From Chara braunii (Eukaryota > Streptophyta > Charophyceae > Charales > Characeae): a DNA stretch of 42,479 nt. Location of the stretch: positions 861,810-904,288 of the forward strand of contig BFEA01000272.1 in the NCBI GenBank assembly GCA_003427395.1, written 5' to 3'. The notes under the pieces were generated by a model. The model ran no database searches. It had not been told where the DNA came from and was given only the letters and a program-made list of their open reading frames with translations. The translations under genes and the position numbers were made by a program. Below are positions 20,936 to 30,289 of the stretch, in pieces (position 1 is the stretch's first letter; every line of letters starts with the position of its first letter).

Positions 20936-23900
20936 TCTTTCTTCTGTTAATGATTGTGGAGACCGGCGTTGACCGCCGGCTAAAGTTTTGCATTTCTGAC
21001 CAAACTAGGATTAAAGGGATTACGCCTTGTTGATTAATGTGCTCGTCTGTGACCGGTGCGTGTGTACGGAGGACGGCATCGACGACAATGCGACCTTAGA
21101 AGGCGTTTCGGTAGCTTGGCGCGTCGCGCAGTGTCCTTCTATTTAGGCGTCCGCCAGAGCTAGACCCAGACTTGGGCCTAGCGCTGTTGGGTTACGGTAC
21201 CAGACTCTCGTCAAGGAGATTCGGGGATCGGGGTCGAGCGGCGGCGACCCGCGGTTATTTAAGTAAGCACAAGGAAGGTCGGGGGATCGAGGGCACAACG
21301 GGATACCCCCTTTGGTTTTGCCGATGGCGACGTCGAGATGGTGTTAGCATTTTTCTTTTTCCCTTTTTTCCTGTCTGTCGTCCTTTGACGATTAAGATTT
21401 TTCTAGATATTCTATTATTTTCATCGTCGTCCGCCAACCATAAATTGGCCGCGGCGCAACGAGTACCATGGACTTTAAAGGCCTTATTTGAAATGTTGCT
21501 ACTACCATAAAGGCCTGCGTCGGGCCATTTCACTTAGGCCTGTGCTTGGGCACCCACAAGACCCACGCCCCGGCTTCGCAGTTTGTTATAAGAGGCGTGA
21601 GGGTGGGGGCTTACCCGCTGCAAGGCCGAAGGGGCGGTGGGCCCTGCTTGGAGGAGAGTGGGGTAAGGACGAGTGGAGCAGACCAGGGACTGGGCACGGT
21701 GAGGCAGGGGGCATGTGAAAGGGGGAAAGGGGCAGTGTACGCCCCCTCTTCCACTAGCAGGCCGGGGGTAGAGAGGCCGAGCGGCCTTTAGCACCACTAG
21801 GGGGCATTACCCCGGCCTGGCTCTTCGGGGCATCCGGTTGGGTTGGTAGGCCCGGTTAGGCTGTATGGAGTAGCGTCGGGCAGCCATGGGCAGGGTAGAC
21901 AGCACGGCGGGCGGCGCTATGTAGCAGGGGCAGGGGGGGGCGTGATAGCGCACCAAGCAGCCGCGGCGGAGTGGACAGGTAGCGGGGCGGAGCGGGCAGC
22001 ACCGCATAGTTGTGGCGTTGAACGGCCGGGTGGTAGAGTCGGGTACCTACCGGCCAGAGCGAAAAGGGTGACGGCACGACGGGCAACGGGCCGGTGAGGC
22101 GAGGACGGGGACGAAGGAGGCGAGGAGTGAGCAGGATGAACGTGGTACGGGCTCAGTGAAGGTGAATGAACCCGGACGGGGGGTCGCGCCGGGTACGTGC
22201 AAGGAAGGGGATGGTGGAAGCAGGAGTCGGGCGCAGCGGAGGACGCACTACACTTTCGATCGTGCGTGGAAACGAGAGGGAAAAGGGGCGATCCCAGGGT
22301 TTTTGCCCCGGGCGAACGCGATGGTAAGGTTAGATTTGCGGGGGAGTAAGTGCCTAGGAAGTTAGAGCAGAAAAGAGCTGCGCGGAGGTATGGGGAAGAG
22401 CAGATATGGAGAGGGAGAAAAAACGAAGATCTCACTCGTTTTCTAATGAAATCAAGTGAGAGAAAATAGTGGGTGGGGGTTTTCAGATAGGACGAGTTCA
22501 ATGGCACCGTTAGTTCTGGAATTAGTAGAGTAGAAAAGAAGTTGGGTGGAGTGTGTGCCGCGCGGAGCTATGGAGATGGCCGGAGTGAGGGAGGAGGAAA
22601 AGATAGGGATAAACGAGAAGTTTGAAGGTGGAGAGAGTGACGAGGGAGTTGAGGAGATGAGGGGGGCGGACTGGCCTAATGTCCGCCTGTATCTTCCTGT
22701 GCTCCGGCCAGAGATTCGTGCTGAACTTGCTCACTAAGACGATCGAAGCGGTGTGGAGCAAGCCGTACGGGTTGTGGACGTGCCCGGAGGCCAGCGCACT
22801 CCAGCAGAAAGCTCAGTCTGAACTTGCTCGGCCGAACGATGGAGGCAGCGTGAGCACGGCCGGAGAGTTGGAGACTTACCTGTCCACCGGTGCGTTGCTC
22901 ATCCTAGCAATAAGAGGTCCTCCCGTGTCCCTTTACGCATGCGCAGGACGATTCGTGCACTTGGCCAAGATCCGGCAGAAGGTCCATTCGAGTTGGTCTA
23001 GCCTACCGATGGGAGTAGTGTGAAGTGAGCTGTAGATGCTGGAGGCTTACTCGTGGCCGGTGTGATCGGGCAAGTAGCTGGAGGGACTGCAGATGTGTTG
23101 GTTGACCGGTGTGCCGCCCGTCTCACCTATCCTGCGCACGCGAGGGGGGTTGGTGGGGTGATGACTGTTGTCTAACCGATCCGCCGCCATCAGAACCGCG
23201 GGAGGGTGGCAAGGTCGGAGACTAACCCGTGTGGCCAGGGTGCTGTCGAGCCTGTGGTACGAGGTGCTTGAGGAAGGGGCTGGCTGTGAGGCTGCAGTTT
23301 ACGGTCGGCAGGCACAACTCACTGTAGAACAGAGTCACTGTGGCGACAGGCTAGCTGCGAAGGGTTGACTTGGTGGTCAGCTGATATAGCACCACTACGG
23401 CAGCACGCAGCGAAGCCGCCGGCATGTTGTGCCTGCTGCAACGCTGTGGCCGCTCGCTGAGCTTTGTGCTAGTTGATCTAGCCTTGTAGTCGCAGAGAGG
23501 GCGGTTGTGGCGCAATGGCCTCGCCCGTTATTGAGAGTGCGGTTGCCAAGATAGCCGGGAAGGGGGCTAGGGGATGATTACTGCTACAGTGTTGGAGGTC
23601 GGTCGAGGGGGACGTTTCGTTGCATGTCCGGCTACAGCAGCGAAGCATAGCTGGAGGTGTCGGGACTTTGGACGATACTGCCGTAGAAATTAGCACTGTT
23701 GCCGCATGCTGCGGCATACTATTGCGGACTGTTACAGCCTGCTATGCACCGGCAATAAAGAGATGACAGGAAAGGGGGGGTATTGCTGCAATTCGAGAAT
23801 TCGCCAGGAGAGTTGGGCCCAGCAGTTTGACTTTGGGTTGACCGAGCCATGCGATTTGGCTACCATTGCGGGGCCCTCGGACGTACCGAGGAATCAAGGC

Positions 23901-24384
23901 CCTCTCCTGCGAGTCTGAGAGTACCTTCCTTGGATCTGAGAGTCTCAAACTATCTTTCTCTACCCTTCTTAATCTAAGTCTGGTCAATTTAGTTCTGAGA
24001 GGAAGGCGGCAGGCGGGATTGCAACCCGTAATCCGCGCCAAGGCCTCTGTGGGAGGTTCGCCCCACCGATTGCGGGAGCTCTGCCGGAGCCTAGGCGAGG
24101 CTCTGGAGGCAGGGAATTGAAAAGTAACCATTGCTTCTCTTATAAATCCAGTATAACCCCTACCTATACACCTCCCCATGTATTGGTTGATTGGGTTGTA
24201 TGCAACACTTACCTTGACTTTTGGATTGACGTTTAGGACACAAATCATACTAACTAAAGGAGCGCATGTATAATGACAATTTCAGATTCTTTGATGGCTT
24301 GAAAGCAGATTGTCACAAGGGGATGCATCTGGGGGAAGGCTGGGAGGAAGGCAGTTTTGCTTGCGATTGAACGGGTCTTATAGG
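20936..24384. other. GC-rich DNA inside the B insertion, no recognised gene
   Basis: This segment has no counterpart in the right-hand B LTR. It is strongly GC-rich between 21.5 and 24.1 kb. Several long open frames (for example minus 21917-22507 and 23742-24248) reflect the lack of stops at high GC and resemble no family I know. Degenerate repeated phrases such as GGAGACTTACC and GGAGGCTTACTCGTGGCCGG occur at 22.86-23.25 kb. Confidence 0.5.
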
Positions 24385-25212
24385 GTCAGGCATTGTTTCT
24401 AAGATGAATGGCCTGACTGCTGTGTTTTGTTCTGTTTTCTAAAGAACCAAACATTGTTTCTAAGACGAATGACTTGGTTGCTGTGTTTCTTTAATTGTGC
24501 CAGGCATTGTTTCTAAGATGAATGGCCTGGCTACTTAATTTGAGGGGTATTGATGGCTTGACTTTTTAGGACTAAACATTGTTTCTAAGACGAATGGTCT
24601 GGTCGTTGTTTACTTGGGTGATTTCTGAACAGTCTCTGGGTCAGACCCAGGGTACTCTGTTTTTTTTGTGTGCTGAAAAAGGGGGAGCTGAGTATTGTTT
24701 CTAAGACGAATGACTCATCTCTCCTTGGTTGTTTTATTCTGAGGAAGGATTCAGGCCAAAGGACTAGACATTGTTTCTAAGACGAATGGTCTAAGTCTGA
24801 GGCCTCAGGACTATAAGGGGAACAAAATAATAGGATTTTTTATAATTCTATATATGTATATATGCTTATATGAGAACGAGGCTAGTCAGACATTGTTTCT
24901 AAGACGAATGGTCAGACTATAGCCCTATCACAAGCAAAGAGAGTATAACCAAGAGTTATAACGGAAGGTAACCTGGGCAGGTTAGACATTGTTTCTAAAA
25001 TGAATAGCCCATCCCTACGCCCTTCTCTTGAAGACTAAGGTACAGAGAGATATATATAACTTGGCTAATTAAACAGTTCAGGGCGACTAAGCATGGTTTC
25101 TAAGACGAACGACTCAGTCATATGCCCAATGAAGAGAAAAGTAGTTGTGCAACCTGTTCGTGTATAACTAAGGCAGAGGGTTGACATTGTTTCGAAGACG
25201 AATGCCAACCTC
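24385..25212 (+). repeat. Array of ten hairpins with a conserved 20-nt core and varying arms
   Basis: The core CATTGTTTCTAAGACGAATG occurs ten times in one orientation, starting at 24391, 24452, 24505, 24577, 24693, 24769, 24891, 24987, 25092 and 25185. Four copies are exact; the others differ by one to three bases. Spacing is irregular (53-122 bp). Nearly every core is flanked by arms that pair with each other, but the arm sequence differs between copies: GTCAGGC/GCCTGAC at copy 1, AACCAA/TTGGTT at copy 2, GCCAGGC/GCCTGGC at copy 3, GAGCTGAGT/ACTCATCTC (one mismatch) at copy 5. Copies 4, 6, 7, 9 and 10 pair with one mismatch, wobble or bulge; copy 8 is weak. CATT and AATG inside the core also pair. 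Function unknown; RNA structure or protein-binding sites are possible. Confidence 0.93.
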
Positions 25213-25518
25213 AATGCCCTATGTAAGCAGGGTATAAGGGGGTAAAGCATTGAGAGGCTACAAACTATTGTCGTAAAGGTTAACTTTGGGATAGTGGGAG
25301 TACTTACTTTTCGTGGTTTAGCCTGCATGTGGCTGAGTGAGATTACTACTTTGTCTGAGTTTCAGGTTAGTTGCTTTTGAGGCTCGCCACGTGCTAGAGC
25401 GATAGGAGTTAGTTTCGATTTCTGCATTTTCTGAGTTGACTTTATTTTACTTAGATCAATTCTCACATTTTCTGGGATTTTTTGTTATACTTGGCTCTGT
25501 ATAAATGTTGGTAAGCTA

Positions 25519-25829
25519 TTTTCTCTACGGGAAGCGCTGCCGAAATTTCTGCAAGTCCAAGGAGTTAGTCAAATTTTGGCTCCTCAAAGTTCGGTCTGTC
25601 TAAAGTTCATATATGACTTGGTAAAAAAAACTGGAAAGTCTCATTTTCTAAAGGGAGTGCTGCTCAATTTTTTGCTAAATCAGGGAGTTAGGAAAAATTG
25701 GACTTTGGAAAATCAAAGACTACTTATGGTTTTATATTCACGCTGATATAAATTTTGGAAAGACACTTTTCCTACGGGAAGCGCTGTCAAAATTTTCTTG
25801 ATTTAGAGGAGTTAGATTATATTTTGACA
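25519..25829 (+). repeat. Direct repeat, 2.5 copies, period about 124 bp
   Basis: Units begin TTTTCTCTACGGGAAGCGCTG (25519, written here 5' part only), TTTTCTAAAGGGAGTGCTG (25644) and TTTTCCTACGGGAAGCGCTG (25767), each followed by AT-rich sequence and GGAGTTAG. The third ends early at TTTTGACA (25829). The arrangement, followed by a primer-site-like sequence, suggests the 3' end of an LTR of a further element. Confidence 0.85.
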
Positions 25830-25830
25830 G

Positions 25831-25850
25831 GTGGCGATTCTGGCAATCCA
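25831..25850 (+). promoter_or_regulatory. Possible primer binding site of a third LTR element
   Basis: TGGCGATTCTGG follows ...TTTTGACAGG directly after the direct repeats. It resembles the TGGCGACTC start of tRNA-Arg-primed Tat/Ogre-type elements, but the match decays after about 11 bases. The stretch also forms a GGTGG/CCACC hairpin. Low certainty; the partner LTR was not found. Confidence 0.3.
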
Positions 25851-27362
25851 CCCTGAATAGGGGAGATTCTGCCATTAGTCTACCTTTGCTTTGCGCACTG
25901 GCTTAGAGGTAGGCTTAGACTTAGTTGACAGATAACTTTGAGTGAGAATGTGCTATGGAGGATCATCCCCCATATGCTGATGATTTAGCTTGGGCATTGA
26001 CCTGTCTTATGGTACATGTCTTTCTTGGACATTCGATTCAGGACTTGGACTAGTTTCAGCCTGATCCTACGAGGGTCATCTTCTGTTATCACTGATAACA
26101 GGTCGGTTGCCGATTCGTCGGTTTACGATTCAACTTCAATTCACTCATGTCACTCAACCTAAAGACTTTAGCCTTGTGATTGAACTGTTTTGTTGTGTTT
26201 TCACCCGGATTTTATTGAATGGTCATCCAACAAAAGTACAGAGTATTTATTTAAGAGTTGCACGAGTGAGGCTTGTATGGCTAAAGCGAGGGGTATGAGC
26301 GCAGGGAATGGTTGAAGTTGACCCCGTGTAGTGCGTGAACTTTTGGTTGAATCTTTGATGTGATTGCAGGTACGTTTGTGGTTCGGATTTTGGATGTGAC
26401 TGTCTGCGATTACATACATATATGGCTTAGAGGAGCCTCACTGTGACTGTGAGAAGTGATCGTCCTATATAATTAACCCTTATATACTTATAAGTGCCCT
26501 AAGTATTTGAGAGACCTATTGTAATTGAGCATAAGGGTTAACCAGATTGTGTCTTGAGAGAGAAGGGGAATTCTCTTTTTACCCTTGCTTTTTAGAGTTT
26601 GTATGGTTGGACGTTGTAGTCCGTGGCAACCGTCAAAGTCAAACCCCTTGACTTTTGCCCAGGCCTGGAGTAAAACTTACCCTCAGGGCCGCAAGAAACG
26701 ACTGTCACCACAGGTATGGACCTGTGTACCACCCATTCTACACAGAGTACAGAAGAGGGTGTGTGGTCTTCAACCGTGCATGGTGGTTGTCCAGCGTCGA
26801 GAGATTAACCCTCAAGGCGCGTGTCAACCGACACTTGAGTGTCGAATGCGACCCTTGAGATTAACGAGGGCCGCACGATTATGTGCATTACATAGTACGA
26901 CATCATTGCGACTGCTTGCGTACGTTTGCATTGCGAGTTGATATGAGTTAGCCCTGCGTCCGCGCGGTTTTATACTGAGTCTCGCGCGCGACGCCTATCC
27001 GATTTCCGCGTCGGGAAGTTATGGGACGGCTACTGAAGGGACGAGAAGTGTTGTCGCATTGTTCGAAGTGTGTGTGTGTGTGCGTTTTATTTTTTTGTTC
27101 GTAAAGTGGTGTGCGCGTGGTGTGTGGGATGCGTCCTAGTCGACCGATGTCGAGCCTCGCTTGGGACTTCAGCCCCCCAAGATGTCGGTTCGCGTGCGGG
27201 TCCGATAGGCATATTACCGCGCATACCCCTTATGCTACAGCGAACGAGAAACGCCCTCGGCTGGTCCACCTCTGCGATTGCAACCGAGTAGCTTTCGTAC
27301 TGTGGACTGGTAGCTCGGCGGGGATACGCCCACCGAAGGGAGGTGACAACTCCCGTAAGGTG
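25851..27362. other. Remainder of the nested segment, no recognised gene
   Basis: A plus-strand frame at 26655-26858 gives a protein-like stretch (YGPVYHPFYTEYRRGC, then FNRAWWLSSVERLTLKARV) that I do not recognise. An exact 11-bp inverted repeat TTAACCCTTAT / ATAAGGGTTAA (26473-26483 and 26531-26541) could form a hairpin with a 47-base loop. A short GT run is at 27069-27082. Confidence 0.45.
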
Positions 27363-27554
27363 GAGGTAAGTTGTGCCTCGCGTAGGCCCTATCCTGTCGT
27401 AGGGGCTCATGAGAGGTATGGCTGGCGCACTCGGTCGGAGCGGCCTAAGGAAGCTCCATTTGCGTGTTCGCGGCAAGGTTGGTCCAACTCCTGCGTGACG
27501 CGGCCGAGAGGGTCCCGCGCTGCCGCGTGCGGTGCCGGACCGATGCGTTCGACA
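27363..27554 (+). repeat. Right end of a family B LTR (plus orientation)
   Basis: From GGTAAGTTGTGCCTCG to GATGCGTTCGACA the sequence matches the reverse complement of 37552-37800 and the partial LTR at 42356-42479. The end GACA complements the TGTC start at 20752. TCGC follows at once, repeating the bases before 20752. Here the 56-bp segment that is doubled around the N at 37738 occurs once. Confidence 0.88.
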
Positions 27555-28730
27555 TCGCGCAGCAAAAGAAATCCCAAATTCCTAAATTCCTAAATTCCTA
27601 GCTAATGCAAAAAGAGACACAAATTCCAAAAAGAGAATCCGAAGTTCCGAGAGCCATCAAGGGCTCGACAAGATTCGAAAAAGAAATTCAAAAAGAACGA
27701 AACAAAATTCTTGCGCGACCTCCGCGCCTAAATCCGACAACAGCACAGAAAAAGAAGCGATGTCAACCATTATTAATCGCGCCTGGTCGGCGCGACAGCC
27801 ACTCAATCAATCATCCCGGGACTTGCCCGACCCTGAATCCAGCCATTTGAAAAGAAGCGACGAAAGAGAAAAGACGAAAAAACGAGGACACTGATGCAAT
27901 TTTTCCTCAATCCCGATCTCCCGTAATTGGCCCAACCTTCCCAACTTAGGACCCCTCGTTGTCATTGCGCAGAAAGTCGCGCGGAACAGAAATCGGTTCG
28001 TCACATATGTGACGCCCAGGGGGTTCCAATCTTAAGCAAGCTCCTGCTTGCTTGAATCATGACACGTGTCAATTTCTCTAATCGATCGACACGCGGAGTT
28101 TTTCGTTGCCACTTACCGTACGAAAAGATTGTGGACGTCATCCAGTGTGGCATACGTGGCTCTATTCTACGAATTCCTCAGGAAGGGTTCTTTTTAATCT
28201 AAGGAGGGGATCTTTTGTGCCATCGCCGTGGCACATACTAATCAACCATGCATCAATGTCCTTAGGGAAGGGGAAAGGGAAGATGATACATGGGGGCATG
28301 ACGAGGGGGTGGGTTAGTCGGGAGTGGGGGTAGAAAGCGTTCCAACCCCACGACTGTCTCCGGAAGCTCCTGATATCGGACGATCTGGTGGAAGCAAGGG
28401 AATCGATTACCACTATGAGGGAGGGAGGCGAGATAGTCAGGGTAGAGGGTGGCGAAGGTTCGGAAGAGTGTCACGCGGAATCGATCGTGGTTCTTGCATG
28501 CGGGGATAGTCCCCGTGATCATGCAATAAACCTCGACAATATTGTGGCCTCGCCATGCGGCACTGAAGAGGAGGACATGAAGACAGAAGTCGGGGAGGGC
28601 ACACCGGGTCGAGGGTTGGGGGTGAACAGTGACAACAAGGCGAGTGACGTAGAAAAATCGGAAGGTATCGATCGGGAAGGCATTACGGGGGAAGGTGACG
28701 CGGGTGGTGATCTGGAGGAGGGTGAAGTGA
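27555..28730 (-). other. Element A: rest of the 3' LTR and untranslated region
   Basis: After the nested insertion the sequence resumes element A. The LTR boundary is probably near 28.0 kb, where CACATATGTGACGCCC occurs, but neither a polypurine tract nor a repeated end proves it. Between 28.0 and 28.73 kb there is no convincing gene. The 207-codon minus frame at 28262-28885 overlaps the end of the acidic ORF in another frame and looks incidental. Confidence 0.45.
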
Positions 28731-29750
28731 TCAAGGGGACGACGGGATAAGGACCGGGGACGAAGCCCGATGGCCCGCATCGGTACGGGCTCGAACTGGT
28801 GGACTGTCGGAGGTGGAGGGGGAGGGGGATTGGCTTCGTCGCCGTCGGGCCGGTGCGCTCGAAGTCTCGGCGGTAGGGTCCCCATTTTCGGGCTTGGGTG
28901 GCTCTGGATCTTTAGCTGGATCGTCGGCTATCGGCAAATCCGCTCCGCTTGCGAATTCGAGTTGTCGCTTCCCGGCCTCGATCTCTTCTCTCTTTCGTAC
29001 CGCCTCGGGATCTTCCGCCTGAGCGTCCGTATGTTCCGCCTCTTCTTCCAAGCTTTCCCACTCGGATACTTCCTGTTCCTGGTCTTCTTCTTCTTCTTCT
29101 TGTTCTTCGTCCTCCTCCTCATCGCTCTGCTCTCCCTCACTGTGTTCGTTGTAGCTGCCTTCTTCCGGCGTTTCTTCTTCTTCATCTTCGTCAGCGTCGT
29201 CCTCTTCTTCTTCTCCTTCTTCTATTGTTAGCTCCTCGTCTTCGGAGGCTGTTCGAGGCTGGAAGAATGCAAGGTCGATTATCTCTCGCGAGTTCAGGTA
29301 TCCCCGTTGCGATGGCAGGTTGTTGTTGCTTCCCGACTCCTCGAGGTAGGCTGACCACTGAAGGTAAGGTGTCAGAGTTCGTGTAAGGATGTGTGGGATT
29401 GGGCTTTTGTCACACTGAGAGACGATATCAAGAGGGAGATCGTCGACCAGTTGTGTGAGAGGGATCGTGAGTTCTTGCAAAATTATCTGCCGATGGCCGA
29501 GCCGCACTGATCCGAACAAAAATCCGAGGAGGTCTCCCTCCACTTCCGTCCTCCAGGCTTGTATGATGAGCAACTCCAGGTACTCGATCCAAGCACGGTG
29601 TTCCTCGTCCCTTGTCCACGTGAGTCGCACCCCGACCAGGCACACAGAAAGATCGATGAAATGTTCGCGCCACAACTCCCACTGCCTAGGATCAAGGAGG
29701 GGAACAAAGAGCGGCTCCAGACAGAAGGAGAAGCGAGGGTGCAGACTAGA
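28731..29750 (-). CDS. Element A extra ORF 2: acidic protein of unknown function
   Basis: A 340-codon open frame from just after a TAG (29751-29753) to 28731. No ATG occurs in it, so it was probably the continuation of extra ORF 1 upstream, now in another frame. The first 150 residues are hydrophobic-rich and globular-looking (EYLELLIIQAWRTEVEGDLL, TPYLQWSAYLEESG). The middle is a long Glu/Asp tract encoded by GAA/GAG/GAT repeats (29070-29230). The C-terminal 90 residues are Pro/Ser/Arg-rich and probably disordered. I see no signal peptide, membrane segment or Env-like feature. Retrotransposon accessory proteins of this kind are known after pol in several plant Ty3 groups, but I cannot assign this one. 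Confidence 0.6.
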   Translation of the reverse strand, partial: SSLHPRFSFCLEPLFVPLLDPRQWELWREHFIDLSVCLVGVRLTWTRDEEHRAWIEYLELLIIQAWRTEVEGDLLGFLFGSVRLGHRQIILQELTIPLTQLVDDLPLDIVSQCDKSPIPHILTRTLTPYLQWSAYLEESGSNNNLPSQRGYLNSREIIDLAFFQPRTASEDEELTIEEGEEEEDDADEDEEEETPEEGSYNEHSEGEQSDEEEDEEQEEEEEDQEQEVSEWESLEEEAEHTDAQAEDPEAVRKREEIEAGKRQLEFASGADLPIADDPAKDPEPPKPENGDPTAETSSAPARRRRSQSPSPSTSDSPPVRARTDAGHRASSPVLIPSSP

Positions 29751-29806
29751 CTACCAGAAGGTGGGGGAGAGAGATGGGAGGGCGAAGGTGGGGGGTTGGG
29801 AGCGGT

Positions 29807-30289
29807 TCATTGGGGGTGTTGAAAGGGGATGAGCTCCGGGAGCACCACTGTCGGCTCGTGATGAGACGTTCGGATCCCACCGACCTCGATGCCGTCTGTG
29901 GGGACAAGATTGTCTCCGTGGCGAGAAAGCTAGTGATTCCACTTTGTTGCCAACTGCTGACCCCACTCCCTTAGTGACGTCCGGATCGCCGTATGTCGCA
30001 GCGGGCTGATCGCGCTGATATCGCCGCTGAAGGAGACAACGGTAGACACATGGCTAACCCCCGGGGTTGACAGTCGATGAACAGCTACCGCTTCCGCCAA
30101 CACAACCGCCTGACGATTGATCGCGAATCGGAACTCTGCTGCCTCGTATACCCCTGTGGTACAGAAGAACTGGGCAAGCCGTAGAAGATCCAGACTGAAG
30201 CGCGAATGATGAACTTGCCGGATTGCCGAGATGTAACCATGTGGCGCCAGCAGGTGATCACCGAAGGCTCGCTCAGTGGGAAAACTCAT
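29807..30289 (-). pseudogene. Element A extra ORF 1, starting in an ATGA overlap with pol
   Basis: The ATG (30289-30287) shares bases with the pol stop TGA (30288-30286), forming ATGA. This arrangement is typical of coupled stop-restart translation and supports the start. The frame gives 160 codons to a TGA at 29809-29807, with one TAG at 29932-29930 after WNH. The translation begins MSFPTERAFGDHLLAPHGY and looks like a folded protein (FSLDLLRLAQFFCTTGVYEA), with no motif I recognise. A pyrimidine-rich stretch and a frame change separate it from the acidic ORF, which is likely its continuation. Confidence 0.6.

Noticed and set aside
21917-22507. 196-codon minus-strand ORF
   Set aside because: It lies in very GC-rich DNA open in several frames at once; the translation is Pro/Ser-rich and unlike any family.
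23742-24248. 168-codon minus-strand ORF with possible organelle flavour
   Set aside because: I could not match it to any mitochondrial or plastid gene from memory; high GC alone explains the open frame.
24385-25212. CRISPR-like look of regular 20-nt repeats
   Set aside because: Spacing is irregular (53-122 bp), the repeats are flanked by complementary arms, no cas genes exist and the context is plant retrotransposon DNA.
28008-28020. TGTGACGCCC as a plus-strand LTR start
   Set aside because: It has the wording of some LTR starts, but no partner LTR, primer site or target duplication was found; it may instead mark the far edge of element A's LTR.
28262-28885. 207-codon minus-strand ORF
   Set aside because: It overlaps the end of the acidic ORF in another frame and has no protein-like pattern of its own.
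28770-29231. Plus-strand ORFs with long Phe/Leu runs, possibly membrane proteins
   Set aside because: These are antisense reads of the Glu/Asp-coding repeat in element A.
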